Shown here in pieces: positions 16,615 through 25,630 of a stretch of 64,000 bases of DNA. The notes under the pieces are model-generated. The model was not told the DNA's origin. It was given only the letters and a program-made list of their open reading frames with translations, and searched no databases. The translations under genes and the position numbers were made by a program. The stretch's first letter is position 1. Each line of letters starts with the position of its first letter. Source of the DNA: JBOGUF01 sp050696075 (GTDB lineage: Bacteria > Chloroflexota > Chloroflexia > Thermomicrobiales > UBA6265); assembly GCA_050696075.1 (NCBI GenBank), contig JBOGUF010000025.1, positions 4,272 to 68,271 on the forward strand, read 5' to 3'.

Positions 16615-17238
16615 TCACGTTCCGGGTTTCTTCGGGCGTTTGATCTCGGCGATGAAGGGCCGATCGCGCACGGTGCGGACGAACTCTTCAAAGATCGGCA
16701 GCGCCTCGTCGGGACCGGCGGCAGGGAGCATCTTCAGGTAGGCCGCGCCGCCGTTGGGGAAGACGAAGGTCGGCGTGCCGAAGACGCCGTGTTCCTCCCG
16801 GCCGCGGGTGTAGTCGTCGCCGATGCGGGACAGGAGCGAGCGGTCGTCGAGGTCACGCTCGAAGTGGGCCATGTCGAGGTCGGCCGCTTCGGCAGCGGCC
16901 AGGATAGTCGTTCGCCGGCCGTGGTCGTTGCCCGCATCGTGTTTGGATTCGAGAAGCGCCAGGTGAAACCGCTCGAATGGCTCCTCGCCTTGGTTCCGCG
17001 CGGCAATAGCGCCGTGGAACGCGGCACGGCCGCGGCTCCGATATGCTGGCGGTTGCTCCCAGAGCTTCCAGTCGGGCCCATCGGGCGAGTTGACTTGTTC
17101 AAGCGGGAAGTAGCGCCAGGTAACCCGCAGGTTTCCGTTCAGTGCCTTCTTGACGTTGCGCAGCCAGACCGCCGCGCCCCAAACGTACGGTCAGCCATAA
17201 TCGAAGTAGACGTCGAAAACGTATTCCTCGTTCACCAT
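16615..17238 (-). CDS. DsbA-family oxidoreductase with in-frame UGA at the catalytic position, probable selenoprotein
   Basis: The frame runs from the ATG at 17238 (MVNEEYVFDVYFDYG) through a single TGA at 17193-17191 to the stop at 16615: 207 residues, the normal size for the DsbA/FrnE group. After the UGA come PYVWGAAVWLRNVKK, VTWRYFPLEQVNS, FHLALLESKHDAG, ILAAAEAADLDMAHF and the cis-Pro segment GVFGTPTFVFPNG, all in one frame. The UGA falls exactly where the family has the first active-site Cys (DYxCP), giving a Sec-Pro-Tyr-Val centre. A hairpin with a GGUCUG loop starts 13 bases after the UGA. An AAGGG ribosome site precedes the ATG. The alternative is a Cys-to-stop mutation; no other lesion exists across 192 downstream codons. 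No sel genes lie in the window. Confidence 0.72.
17158..17177 (-). promoter_or_regulatory. Candidate bacterial SECIS hairpin
   Basis: On the minus strand the stem GCGC-GGC pairs with GCU-GCGC around the six-base loop GGUCUG (loop at 17165-17170). The loop begins 20 bases after the UGA, within the 16-37 base window known for bacterial SECIS elements, and contains the same GGUCUG string as the E. coli fdhF element bound by SelB. It lies inside the coding region as bacterial SECIS elements do. Confidence 0.68.
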
Positions 17239-17299
17239 TGACCCTTTCCACGACGAGTCGAGTGCCGGAGGCGATAGGTACCCGGTCCGCGTCGCCTTG

Positions 17300-17926
17300 T
17301 CAATGGCCCGACGCGAAGGGCAGCACTCGCCAGGCCCGCTTGACCTGATCCCGCGTCTCGTTCTTCGATCCGCGGTTATCGATGACGAGATCGGCCCGGT
17401 CGATCTTGGCGCCGATCGGCGGCTGCGCCGCAATGCGGCGCTCGGCCTCCTCGCGCGCGAGATGATTCCGGTCAATCAGCCGCTCGATCTGCTGGTTAGG
17501 ACGGCAGACGACGACCCACACCCGGTCACACGCACGATCCATTCCGCTCTCGATCAGCTTAACCGCATCGACCGCGACCACGGGCGCCGCGCTGCCGGCG
17601 ACGAGGCGATCGATTTCGGCCACCACGGCCGGGTGGGTCAGCCGGTCGAGGTCGGCAAGGGACGTCGGATCGTGAAAGACGATGGCGCCCAGCGCTCGCC
17701 GGTTGATGCACCGGTCTTCGTCGAGGATGCGCGCGCCGAAATGCTCGACCAGGGCTTGCCAGAGGGGGAGGTCGGGCTCGATGAGCCGATGGTAGACCGC
17801 GTCGGCATCGATCGGCTCCGCGCCAAGCGCGGCCAGGGTATCGAGCACCAAGCTCTTGCCGCAGGCGATGTTGCCGGTGACGCCGATGACGAAGGGTCGT
17901 CGCACGGCCTGGTTGCCGGTCGTCAC
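17300..17926 (-). CDS. coaE: Dephospho-CoA kinase
   Basis: Last step of coenzyme A synthesis, ATP-dependent phosphorylation of dephospho-CoA. The 208-residue protein has P-loop GVTGNIACGKS, the substrate-binding DADAVYHRL, LTHPAVVAEI and the lid-region Arg in EEAERRIAAQ, then DLVIDNRGS, all family hallmarks. The GTG start (17926-17924) overlaps the TGA of the upstream ABC-F gene as GTGA, which argues for translational coupling. Confidence 0.95.
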   Translation of the reverse strand: MTTGNQAVRRPFVIGVTGNIACGKSLVLDTLAALGAEPIDADAVYHRLIEPDLPLWQALVEHFGARILDEDRCINRRALGAIVFHDPTSLADLDRLTHPAVVAEIDRLVAGSAAPVVAVDAVKLIESGMDRACDRVWVVVCRPNQQIERLIDRNHLAREEAERRIAAQPPIGAKIDRADLVIDNRGSKNETRDQVKRAWRVLPFASGH

Positions 17927-19866
17927 CGCGCGATCGTTTCGAGTTGCGCGGTCAACTCTTCCCAACGGGCGTAGGCATCCTCCAACTCGATCTGCAAGCG
18001 GTCGTATTCGCCGCCGAGACGGGAGATGGCGTCGACGTCCTCGTCGATGCTGGCGACCGTCAGCGCGTCGCTGATCTCGTTCAGCTTGCCTTCCAGGCGG
18101 GCGATGTCCCGTTCGACCTGGGTGAGCGTCTTCTGCATCCGGGCATCGTCGGCGCCACGGCGACGCTCTCGACCATCCGGCTTCGGCTGCTCGTCCGGCG
18201 ACGGCGACGGCTCGGCCACCTTGGGTGACGCCTCGGGGCGTCGTCCGAGCTGGCGTTGATAGTCGGTGTAGTTTCCCAGGAACGTTTCGAAGCCGCCGTC
18301 GTGGATGGCCCATACCCGGGTGGCGATGCGGTCGATGAAGTACCGGTCGTGCGAAACGAAGAGAATGGTGCCCTCGAAGGCGGAGAGCATCTCCTCGAGC
18401 GCCTCGCGCGCCGAGATGTCGAGGTGGTTCGTCGGCTCGTCGAGGACGAGAAAGTTGGCGTGCTGCAAGAGGAGGAGAGCGAGCGCTAGGCGCGAGCGCT
18501 CGCCACCTGAGAGTCCGTCGACCGGCTTGTGGACGTCGTCGCCACTGAAGAGGAAGCGGCCGAGGTAGTTCCGCGCGGCTTCCTCGCCCGTCGGTTCGGC
18601 GCGCAGGATGGCCGAAAACGGCGTGCCTTCGTTGCCGAGTTGCTCGTGCGCCTGCGCGTAGTAGCCGAGCTTGACGCTGGTGCCGAGCTGGTAACGGCCC
18701 TTGAGCGGGTCGATCTCACCGACCAGCGTTTTGAGGAGCGTCGTCTTGCCGCTGCCGTTTGGTCCGATGAGCGCGACGCGATCGCCCCGCTCGATCGTCA
18801 ACTCCGGCGTGCTGATCAACACGGCGTCGGATCGCTGGCCGTTTGCGGACGAGGCGTCGTACCCCGCCCGCAACAGCGTCGTCGAGAGGACGATGCGTCC
18901 GCTGCGGAAGGCGGGCCGCGGGTTGATGTTGAGTTCTTGGTGCTCTTGCGGACGCTCGATGCGCTCCAATCGTTCGAGCCGCGTTTGGCGTCCACGCGCC
19001 TCGCGCGATCGCTGCCCCGCCTTGTACTTGCGGATGAATTCCTCGGTGCGGGCGATGAACTCTTGCTGTTCGGCGTACTCCTTCATCCGCCGGGTCATGC
19101 GTTCTTCGCGCAACCTGAGGTAGCGAGAGTACGGGGCCGAGTAGTCCTCGAGGCGGCCGAAGCCGACTTCCAGGGTACGGGTCGTGACCCGGTCGAGGAA
19201 GTACCGGTCGTGGGACACGATCAGGCAGGCGCCGCCCCAACCGCGCAGGAAGCCCTCGAGCCATTCGAGCATTTCGAGGTCGAGGTGATTCGTCGGCTCG
19301 TCGAGGAGCAGCAGGTCCGGGTCGGCGAGCAGCGCTTTGGCGAGGGCCACGCGGGTCTTCTGGCCGCCACTGAGCTGGTTGACCGGCTGGTCGAATTGCT
19401 CGAACGAAAAGCCGAGTCCGTGCAGGACCTCGTCGGTGAGGTGCTCGACGTCGTAGCCGCCGTGGGCCTCGAACCGCGTTTGGAGACGGTCGTATTCGTC
19501 CATGAGCGGTTCGAATTCGCCGGTGGCCTCCGCCATCTGGCGCTCGATCTCGCGCATGCGGTCGGCGGCGGCCAGCACCGGGGCGAAAGCAAGTCGGGAC
19601 TCCTCGCGCACGGTGCGATCGCTGTCGAACCGTGCCTCCTGCGGCAAATATGTCACCCGAAGGCCCGCCGACAAGACGAGCGAACCGCCCGACGGATCCT
19701 CGATGCCGGCGATGATGCGGAGAATGGTCGACTTGCCGGCGCCATTGACGCCGACCAGCGCGACGTGTTCTCGGTCGGCGACTTGAAAGGAGACGCCGTC
19801 GAAGATCTCTTCGGAGCCATAGGTCTTTGCCAGGTCGTTGACGGTGAGGAGTGTGGGTGCCGCCAT
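17923..19866 (-). CDS. ABC-F family ATPase
   Basis: A 647-residue soluble protein with two ABC domains and no membrane segment, typical of ribosome-acting ABC-F proteins (Uup/EttA/YdiF group). First domain: GVNGAGKST, LSGGQKTRVALAKALL and LLLLDEPTNHLD. The interdomain linker is charged (MTRRMKEYAEQQEFIAR). Second domain: GPNGSGKTT, LSGGERSRLALALLLL and VLDEPTNHLD. A C-terminal coiled coil of about 75 residues (TQVERDIARLEGKLNEIS) follows an acidic linker, which favours a Uup-like class. It is probably a translation factor; an antibiotic-resistance role cannot be judged. Confidence 0.93.
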   Translation of the reverse strand: MAAPTLLTVNDLAKTYGSEEIFDGVSFQVADREHVALVGVNGAGKSTILRIIAGIEDPSGGSLVLSAGLRVTYLPQEARFDSDRTVREESRLAFAPVLAAADRMREIERQMAEATGEFEPLMDEYDRLQTRFEAHGGYDVEHLTDEVLHGLGFSFEQFDQPVNQLSGGQKTRVALAKALLADPDLLLLDEPTNHLDLEMLEWLEGFLRGWGGACLIVSHDRYFLDRVTTRTLEVGFGRLEDYSAPYSRYLRLREERMTRRMKEYAEQQEFIARTEEFIRKYKAGQRSREARGRQTRLERLERIERPQEHQELNINPRPAFRSGRIVLSTTLLRAGYDASSANGQRSDAVLISTPELTIERGDRVALIGPNGSGKTTLLKTLVGEIDPLKGRYQLGTSVKLGYYAQAHEQLGNEGTPFSAILRAEPTGEEAARNYLGRFLFSGDDVHKPVDGLSGGERSRLALALLLLQHANFLVLDEPTNHLDISAREALEEMLSAFEGTILFVSHDRYFIDRIATRVWAIHDGGFETFLGNYTDYQRQLGRRPEASPKVAEPSPSPDEQPKPDGRERRRGADDARMQKTLTQVERDIARLEGKLNEISDALTVASIDEDVDAISRLGGEYDRLQIELEDAYARWEELTAQLETIAR

Positions 19867-19877
19867 AGGTCTCTTCC

Positions 19878-19883
19878 CATTAT
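19878..19883 (-). promoter_or_regulatory. Candidate -10 box of the ABC-F/coaE transcript
   Basis: A perfect TATAAT on the minus strand, only 12 bases before the ABC-F ATG. If used, transcription would begin within about 6 bases of the start codon, giving a nearly leaderless mRNA. No good -35 hexamer is visible. Confidence 0.4.
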
Positions 19884-20060
19884 ACGTGTAATCGTTCCGG
19901 CCATCTCACGCCGGGCCGACTCGAAAGTATAACAACCGGACAGATGTCGCTCGCGCCACACCAATCGCTGCTGCCGACTTGCACGACGGGATGGGTGTAC
20001 GTACACTTTGCTGCCATTCGTGGTCCACGTGGACAAGCACCGACAGGATGCCTCGATCCG

Positions 20061-21365
20061 ATGCTCTGGCCAGAGACAACCGAACGGGACACTGGCGGCG
20101 CGCTCACGGTTGGCGGCGTCTCGGCCGTTGAATTGGCCGACCGGTTCGGCACGCCGCTCTATGTGTTCGACCGCGCCACCCTGCTCAGTCGCGCCCGCCG
20201 CGTCGTGTCGACCTTTACGGCGGCGTTTCCCAAGACGCGCATTGTCTATGCCGGGAAGGCCTACCTGTCGCCGGCGATCGTGTCGCTGCTCCATCGGGAA
20301 GGACTGGGACTCGACGTCGTCTCGGGCGGCGAACTCTCTGCCGGATTGAAAGCAGGCATTCCGGCCTCGGAGATGACCTTCCACGGGAACAACAAGGGCG
20401 AAATCGAATTGCGCGAGGCGATGCAGGCCGGCGTCGGGCAGATCGCCGTTGACAACTTCGACGAGCTATCGCTCCTTGATCGTCTCACCGCTGAGCTCGG
20501 CATGTCAGCGCGCATCCTGCTTCGCGTCAACCCCGGCATCGACGTGCATACGCACGACAAAATCGCGACCGGCGTCGCGGACTCGAAGTTCGGTTTCCCC
20601 GTCTGGACGGGCGATGCGGCGCGTGCCGTCGAGCGCGCATCGTCGATGCCGGGCCTTGAGCTGGCCGGCTACCACGCGCACATCGGCTCGCAGCTCTTCG
20701 ACGCCCGCGCCTACAAGCTCACGGTGCAGACGCTGGTCACGCTGGCAGCAGAGATGCGGGATCGGCACGGCATTTCGCCGGAGATCATTTCACCCGGCGG
20801 AGGCTTCGGCATCGCCTACGAGAGGAGCGACGAAGAGGCGGCGCTGACGGAGGTCGCCGCGGTCGTCAGCTCGACCCTGCGCCGGGGCTGCGAGGACGCC
20901 GGTCTAGCCCTGCCGGAGCTTGTCGTCGAGCCAGGGCGTTTCATCGTCGGACCCGCCGCGATTGCCCTCTATCGCGTCGGATCACGCAAGGAGATTCCAG
21001 GCGTCCGCACCTACGTTTCGGTCGACGGAGGCATGGCCGACAACATCCGCCCCGCGCTGTACGGAGCGCGGTACGAAGCGGCGCTGGCGAATCGGTCTGG
21101 TAACGGCGCGGTGGAGACCGTGACGATCGCCGGCAAGTATTGCGAATCGGGCGACATCCTGGTCCCGGACGTCGAACTGCCGCCGTTGCGTTCGGGAGAT
21201 CTCTTGGCGATTCCGGCTGTTGGCGCGTACTGCCTGCCGATGGCGAGCAACTACAATCTCGCGCCCCGGCCGGCGGTGGTATTGGTCGAGGACGGTGCGT
21301 CGCACCTGATTCGACGACGGGAGACCTTTGATGATCTCTTCGTGTGCGACGTGCTTCCGGTATGA
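20061..21365 (+). CDS. lysA: Diaminopimelate decarboxylase
   Basis: PLP enzyme converting meso-diaminopimelate to lysine, 434 residues from the ATG at 20061. The PLP lysine is in VYAGKAYLSPAIV; HIGSQLFD, SPGGGFGIAY, ELVVEPGRFIVG and the active-site Cys in YCESGDILVPD are all present, with the C-terminal SNYNLAPRP. An in-frame ATG at 19944 would add 39 unrelated residues, so it was rejected. It is divergent from the ABC-F gene; TATAAC at 19928-19933 could be its -10 box, leaving a leader of about 120 bases. Confidence 0.95.
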   Translation: MLWPETTERDTGGALTVGGVSAVELADRFGTPLYVFDRATLLSRARRVVSTFTAAFPKTRIVYAGKAYLSPAIVSLLHREGLGLDVVSGGELSAGLKAGIPASEMTFHGNNKGEIELREAMQAGVGQIAVDNFDELSLLDRLTAELGMSARILLRVNPGIDVHTHDKIATGVADSKFGFPVWTGDAARAVERASSMPGLELAGYHAHIGSQLFDARAYKLTVQTLVTLAAEMRDRHGISPEIISPGGGFGIAYERSDEEAALTEVAAVVSSTLRRGCEDAGLALPELVVEPGRFIVGPAAIALYRVGSRKEIPGVRTYVSVDGGMADNIRPALYGARYEAALANRSGNGAVETVTIAGKYCESGDILVPDVELPPLRSGDLLAIPAVGAYCLPMASNYNLAPRPAVVLVEDGASHLIRRRETFDDLFVCDVLPV

Positions 21366-21614
21366 CGCCTAGTCGCGGGAGTCGGCGCACAGAGTTGGCC
21401 AGAGTTGCGTGAGGGAGCAAGACGTAGTAGCGTTTCGCGGTCCGCACGAAGCAGCGGAGTCCGCCGGGTTCCTAGCGACTTGCCCGGAGCGGCCGGGCAG
21501 GGATCAGTCCGCTTTGGATCGCGTGAGGACGTCCGTTCGACGACCTGAACCTCCGAATGCCCCCGCCCAGGTGGCGTCCACCGATCCCATCCCCCGGTTT
21601 TGGAGCAATGGCCC

Positions 21615-23336
21615 GTGTCTCGACCACCAACCGCCAATCCGTTTGACGACCAACCCGACGACAACGATCTCACCGACGATGATCTCGACTTGGCGTTGCC
21701 GGATGACCGCGATATGCCGCGCGGCTCCGAGTTGGATTTCGATGCGTCTGCCCCGCTCGACGACGAGGACGAAGACCGCGACGACCCGCTGCGCGGGCTC
21801 GACGAGGACTTTCGTGCGCCGCAAGTGGGGGCTGCCGAGATGAACGACGACGTGATGGCGGAGATCGAGGAGTCCGCGGAAGGTGTCATCCTGTTCGATG
21901 CGGTGATCGAGAATCTGCCGGTGGCGCACGACGAGCCGGGCGAGGTCAGCGCGCTGACGCACCGGCTCGCCGAATTGAGCTCCTTTGTCGCCGCCGGCGA
22001 GGGTGAAAGCGGCGTCGAGGAAGAAGGCAGCGACGAATCGGCCGCGCTCGACTTCGAGCAGGTCAATTACGACATCGGCGGGGTCAGCCTCGAGGACCCG
22101 GTGCGGATGTATTTGCGCGAGATTGGCCGGGTGCCGCTCTTAACCGGCCAGCGCGAGGTCGAGCTCGCATCGGCAATGTCCAGGGGCGAATACCTGCTGG
22201 CAAAGCAGCAGCAGCTCCGAGACGACTTCGATTGCATGCCTGAGCCGGAGGTGCTGGCCCGCGCGATCTATCACAGCTTCCGGGAAGGCTGGTCGCTGGC
22301 AGCAGCACTCTTCGAGGCCGCGCACGGCGAAGGGCAACTGCCGTCCAAGCCGGTCGTTCTGCGCGGCGTGCTGCCGTTGACGCAGCTTCCAGAGACGGTC
22401 ATCGAGGAAGTCTGCGCGCGCTTCGGCCTGCGCCCGGAGGAACTCGAGGAATCGTTACGTCTCCGCGCCATCGAGTGGGACCTGTTGCCCAGCACCTTGC
22501 AGCAGATGATGCGGGACGGGGCGACATGGCCGGCAGATGAAGCGGTTGCGGCCCTTTGTCGCGAACAGAAGGACGCCCTACGCACCAGGTGGACGCGCGA
22601 ATTGGAGGTTGGCAAGCTCGCCAAGATCGCGCTGACCGAGGCAAACCTGCGATTGGTCGTCAGCGTTGCCAAGAAGTACGTCGGCCGTGGCATGAACATG
22701 CTCGACCTGATCCAGGAGGGCAACCTCGGCCTGATCCGGGCGGTCGAGAAGTTCCAGCATCACAAAGGCTATAAGTTCTCGACGTATGCCACCTGGTGGA
22801 TTCGGCAGGCGATCACCCGCGCCATCGCCGACCAAGCGCGAACGATTCGGATTCCGGTGCACATGGTCGAAACGATCAATCGCTTGCTGCGCACCAGCCG
22901 GCGACTACAGCAAGAGCTTGGGCGGGAACCGACCAGTGAGGAAATCGCGAACGTCATGGAGATGCCGCCCGAGCGGGTGCGCGAGATCCTCAAGATCAGC
23001 CAGGAGCCGGTCAGCCTCGAAATGCCGATCGGGGAAGAAGAGGACTCCAACCTCGGCGACTTCATCGAGGATCACAAGGCGCTCGCGCCGGCGGAGGCCG
23101 CCAGCCGCCAACTGCTCAAGGAGCAGATGGACGTCGTCCTCGACTCCCTCTCGGACCGTGAGAAGCAGGTCCTGCTGATGCGCTTCGGGTTGGAGGACGG
23201 GCGTAGCCGGACGCTGGAAGAGGTCGGCCGCGAGTTCGGCGTGACCCGCGAGCGCATCCGCCAGATTGAAGCGAAAGCGCTACGCAAGCTGCGGCACCCA
23301 AGCCGGGCCAAGAAGCTGAAGGACTATCTGGATTAG
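21615..23336 (+). CDS. rpoD: Primary RNA polymerase sigma-70 factor RpoD/SigA
   Basis: A 573-residue sigma factor with all primary-sigma regions. The N-terminal 150 residues are very acidic (LTDDDLDLALPDDRD, EDEDRDD). Region 1.2 is DPVRMYLREIGRVPLLT, region 2 is NLRLVVSVAKKYVGRGMNML with GYKFSTYATWWIRQAITRAI, region 3 holds IRIPVHMVETINRL, and region 4 ends with the promoter-recognition helix EVGREFGVTRERIRQIEAKA. About 150 residues between 1.2 and 2 form a large non-conserved insert. The GTG at 21615 is preferred because GGAG lies 9 bases upstream; a TTG at 21600 is possible. Confidence 0.96.
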   Translation: MSRPPTANPFDDQPDDNDLTDDDLDLALPDDRDMPRGSELDFDASAPLDDEDEDRDDPLRGLDEDFRAPQVGAAEMNDDVMAEIEESAEGVILFDAVIENLPVAHDEPGEVSALTHRLAELSSFVAAGEGESGVEEEGSDESAALDFEQVNYDIGGVSLEDPVRMYLREIGRVPLLTGQREVELASAMSRGEYLLAKQQQLRDDFDCMPEPEVLARAIYHSFREGWSLAAALFEAAHGEGQLPSKPVVLRGVLPLTQLPETVIEEVCARFGLRPEELEESLRLRAIEWDLLPSTLQQMMRDGATWPADEAVAALCREQKDALRTRWTRELEVGKLAKIALTEANLRLVVSVAKKYVGRGMNMLDLIQEGNLGLIRAVEKFQHHKGYKFSTYATWWIRQAITRAIADQARTIRIPVHMVETINRLLRTSRRLQQELGREPTSEEIANVMEMPPERVREILKISQEPVSLEMPIGEEEDSNLGDFIEDHKALAPAEAASRQLLKEQMDVVLDSLSDREKQVLLMRFGLEDGRSRTLEEVGREFGVTRERIRQIEAKALRKLRHPSRAKKLKDYLD

Positions 23337-23361
23337 GTCGACGACACGTTCTCGGCGATCG

Positions 23362-23397
23362 CGAGCACGGGCTGACCGGCCGGTCAGCCCGTGCTCG
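23362..23397. terminator. Perfect 36-bp palindrome after rpoD
   Basis: An 18+18 base perfect inverted repeat beginning CGAGCACGGGCTGACCGG, 25 bases after the rpoD stop. It would give a very stable hairpin, but no U-tract follows. It may terminate rpoD or be a protein-binding palindrome between rpoD and obg. Confidence 0.6.
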
Positions 23398-23486
23398 TGG
23401 TCCATTGCGGCAAGGTGGGAGCGGTCCCAGTATCCTTGTGGGGTTAACGGCGGCCGGCGGCGTTGCGAGCCGAATCGCAAAGGTGA

Positions 23487-24842
23487 ATGCATCGGGTGCT
23501 CATCGATCGTGCGCGCATTTTTGTCAAGTCCGGCGACGGCGGAAGCGGCGCGGCTACGTTTCGCCGGGAAAAGTATGTGCCCAGAGGTGGGCCGGATGGA
23601 GGTGACGGTGGGCGCGGTGGCGACGTCCGGCTGCGCGTTCGGTCGAACATCAACAGCCTGCTCGCCTTTCAGTTCAATCAACGCTTCGAAGCCGAAAAGG
23701 GTCAGGGTGGCATGGGTCGGCAAAAGCACGGCCGGTCAGGCAAGCACTTGTTCGTCGACGTGCCGCCCGGCACCGTTGTTTGGGACGATGTAGCGGACGA
23801 AGTTCTGGCCGACCTGACGGACGACGGCGAGACGGTGACGATTGCGCGGGGCGGCAAAGGAGGGCTGGGCAACAGTCACTTCAAGACTTCAACGAGGCAA
23901 GCGCCGCGGATCGCCGAGTTAGGCGAGCCAGGCGAGGAGCGCTGGCTGCGGCTCGAACTGCGGATTATCGCCGATGTCGGACTGCTCGGGATGCCGAACG
24001 CCGGCAAGTCGACGTTGCTGGCAGCGGCATCGCGGGCACGGCCAAAGATTGCCGATTATCCCTTCACGACGCTCGAACCGAACCTCGGCGTCGTCGAGAT
24101 CGGCGGGCGCGGTGGGCAGGTCTACGTGATGGCGGACTTGCCGGGATTGATTGAGGGTGCGGCCGGGGGCGCCGGGCTCGGCCACGAGTTCCTCCGTCAC
24201 GTGACGCGGACGAAGGTTCTTGTCCATGTCGTCGATGCCTCCGGTGGGTTGGAAGGGCGCGACCCGCTCATCGACTACGAGATCATCAACGCGGAGGTTG
24301 CCGCCTATGACCCCGATCTGGCCGACAAGCCGATGCTGGTGGCGTTGAACAAGATCGACCTGGCAGAGGCGCGAGCGAACGTCGCGCGACTTGAAGTTCG
24401 TGCGCGAGAGCAGAGGCGCGGCGTCTTCGAGATCTCGGCGGCGACCGGAGAGGGTGTGCCAGAACTCCTTAATGCGGTGGGCACTGCCCTGCGGGAGGTC
24501 GAGGAGCGCGCGGAGGCGAAGGAAAAGCCGCAAGAGCGGCGGCGGTACACGCTGGAGCGGGTCGACGAGCGAGTTTGGAAGGTCGAGAGGCGGTCACTTC
24601 ATCACTTCGACGTCACGGGAATCGCCATTGAACGGCTGACGAAGATGACAAATTTTGAGCAAGACGAAGCGATCCGGCGCTATCAGCGTGTGCTGGAAGC
24701 GAGTGGCATTAGCGCCGAGCTTGAGAAGCAGGGCGTACTGCCCGGGGACCTCGTACACATCGCCGGCCATGAGCTGACATGGGGCGAGCAAGACGAATTG
24801 GATGAGCTCGAGGCAGCCGGCATCGTGATAGAGGACGAGTGA
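23487..24842 (+). CDS. obg: GTPase Obg/CgtA
   Basis: Ribosome-assembly GTPase, 451 residues. The glycine-rich Obg fold is at 10-160 (SGDGGSGAATFRREKYVPRG, GGPDGGDGGRGGD). The G domain has G1 GMPNAGKST, G2 YPFTTLEPNLG, G3 DLPGLIEG and G4 NKID. The C-terminal OCT domain contains VERRSLHHFDVTG and LPGDLVHIAGHELTW. The family start aligns with the GTG at 23496 (LIDRARIFVKSGDGG); the ATG at 23487 adds three residues and AAAGG lies upstream of both. Confidence 0.96.
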   Translation: MHRVLIDRARIFVKSGDGGSGAATFRREKYVPRGGPDGGDGGRGGDVRLRVRSNINSLLAFQFNQRFEAEKGQGGMGRQKHGRSGKHLFVDVPPGTVVWDDVADEVLADLTDDGETVTIARGGKGGLGNSHFKTSTRQAPRIAELGEPGEERWLRLELRIIADVGLLGMPNAGKSTLLAAASRARPKIADYPFTTLEPNLGVVEIGGRGGQVYVMADLPGLIEGAAGGAGLGHEFLRHVTRTKVLVHVVDASGGLEGRDPLIDYEIINAEVAAYDPDLADKPMLVALNKIDLAEARANVARLEVRAREQRRGVFEISAATGEGVPELLNAVGTALREVEERAEAKEKPQERRRYTLERVDERVWKVERRSLHHFDVTGIAIERLTKMTNFEQDEAIRRYQRVLEASGISAELEKQGVLPGDLVHIAGHELTWGEQDELDELEAAGIVIEDE

Positions 24843-24854
24843 CCGGGCAATCGG

Positions 24855-25625
24855 CTAATCGGCGGCGGCGCTGAGTGGGATGGCCCGGCGCACCGTTTCG
24901 CCGCGCAGTTTCTCGGCGTAGACACCTCGATAGTCGGGCGGCAGCAGGCGCGCGATCTCGATCATGATGATTTCGGTCGCTTCGTCGCTGGAGACCTTCT
25001 GCCCGTCGATCTCGCGCGGCACGAGGAAGGGTTCGCCGAAGAGGATGCGAACTCCGTTGTGACCGGGGTCGGGCGACGGAGCCGCCGATTGTAGTTTTCC
25101 CTTCTTGCCGTTGAGCGGCAGCCGTTCGGTGCCGGTGACGACGACCGGGAGCACCGGAGCGCCGCTCATCAGCGCTAGCAGGCCGGCGCCGGCGTGGGCG
25201 GGGCTGAGCGCGCGGGTCACGCTACGTGTGCCTTCCGGATAGAGCCCGACCGCGAAGCCATGCTGGAGCCTGGCGCCCGCGGCGCGGATGGCGCCGCGGT
25301 CGGCCTTGCCGCGGTCTACGGGGAACGCGCCGGCAATGTACAGCACGGTGCGAATGACGGGGATCGAAAAGGCCTCTTTCTTCGCCATGTAGTGAATCGG
25401 CCGGGGAAAGGCAATGGAGGTCAGCACGGGGTCGGCATTGTGCAAGTGATTCGAGACGGCTAGCACGGGCCCATCTATCGGCACGCGTTCGATGTGCTCG
25501 ATACGCGTGCGGATTAGCGCCCACATCAGCCCGTAAAGGGTGCGCCGGACGATGCGACGTAGCCATCCCCGCAGCGTGCGGCGCTCGAGATCAGATTTGG
25601 AGGGTCCTGGTCCACGCTCGCCCAT
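24855..25625 (-). CDS. plsC: 1-acyl-sn-glycerol-3-phosphate acyltransferase
   Basis: Membrane-associated acyltransferase, 256 residues. Motif I NHLHNADP has the catalytic NHxxxxD arrangement, motif III is GLYPEGTRS, and LPVVVTGTERLP is motif IV. A short hydrophobic stretch lies near residues 30-40. It makes phosphatidic acid from lysophosphatidic acid. It follows cmk by 5 bases, so cmk and plsC are co-transcribed, an order common in Gram-positive-type genomes. It converges with obg. Confidence 0.92.
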   Translation of the reverse strand: MGERGPGPSKSDLERRTLRGWLRRIVRRTLYGLMWALIRTRIEHIERVPIDGPVLAVSNHLHNADPVLTSIAFPRPIHYMAKKEAFSIPVIRTVLYIAGAFPVDRGKADRGAIRAAGARLQHGFAVGLYPEGTRSVTRALSPAHAGAGLLALMSGAPVLPVVVTGTERLPLNGKKGKLQSAAPSPDPGHNGVRILFGEPFLVPREIDGQKVSSDEATEIIMIEIARLLPPDYRGVYAEKLRGETVRRAIPLSAAAD

Positions 25626-25630
25626 CGACG

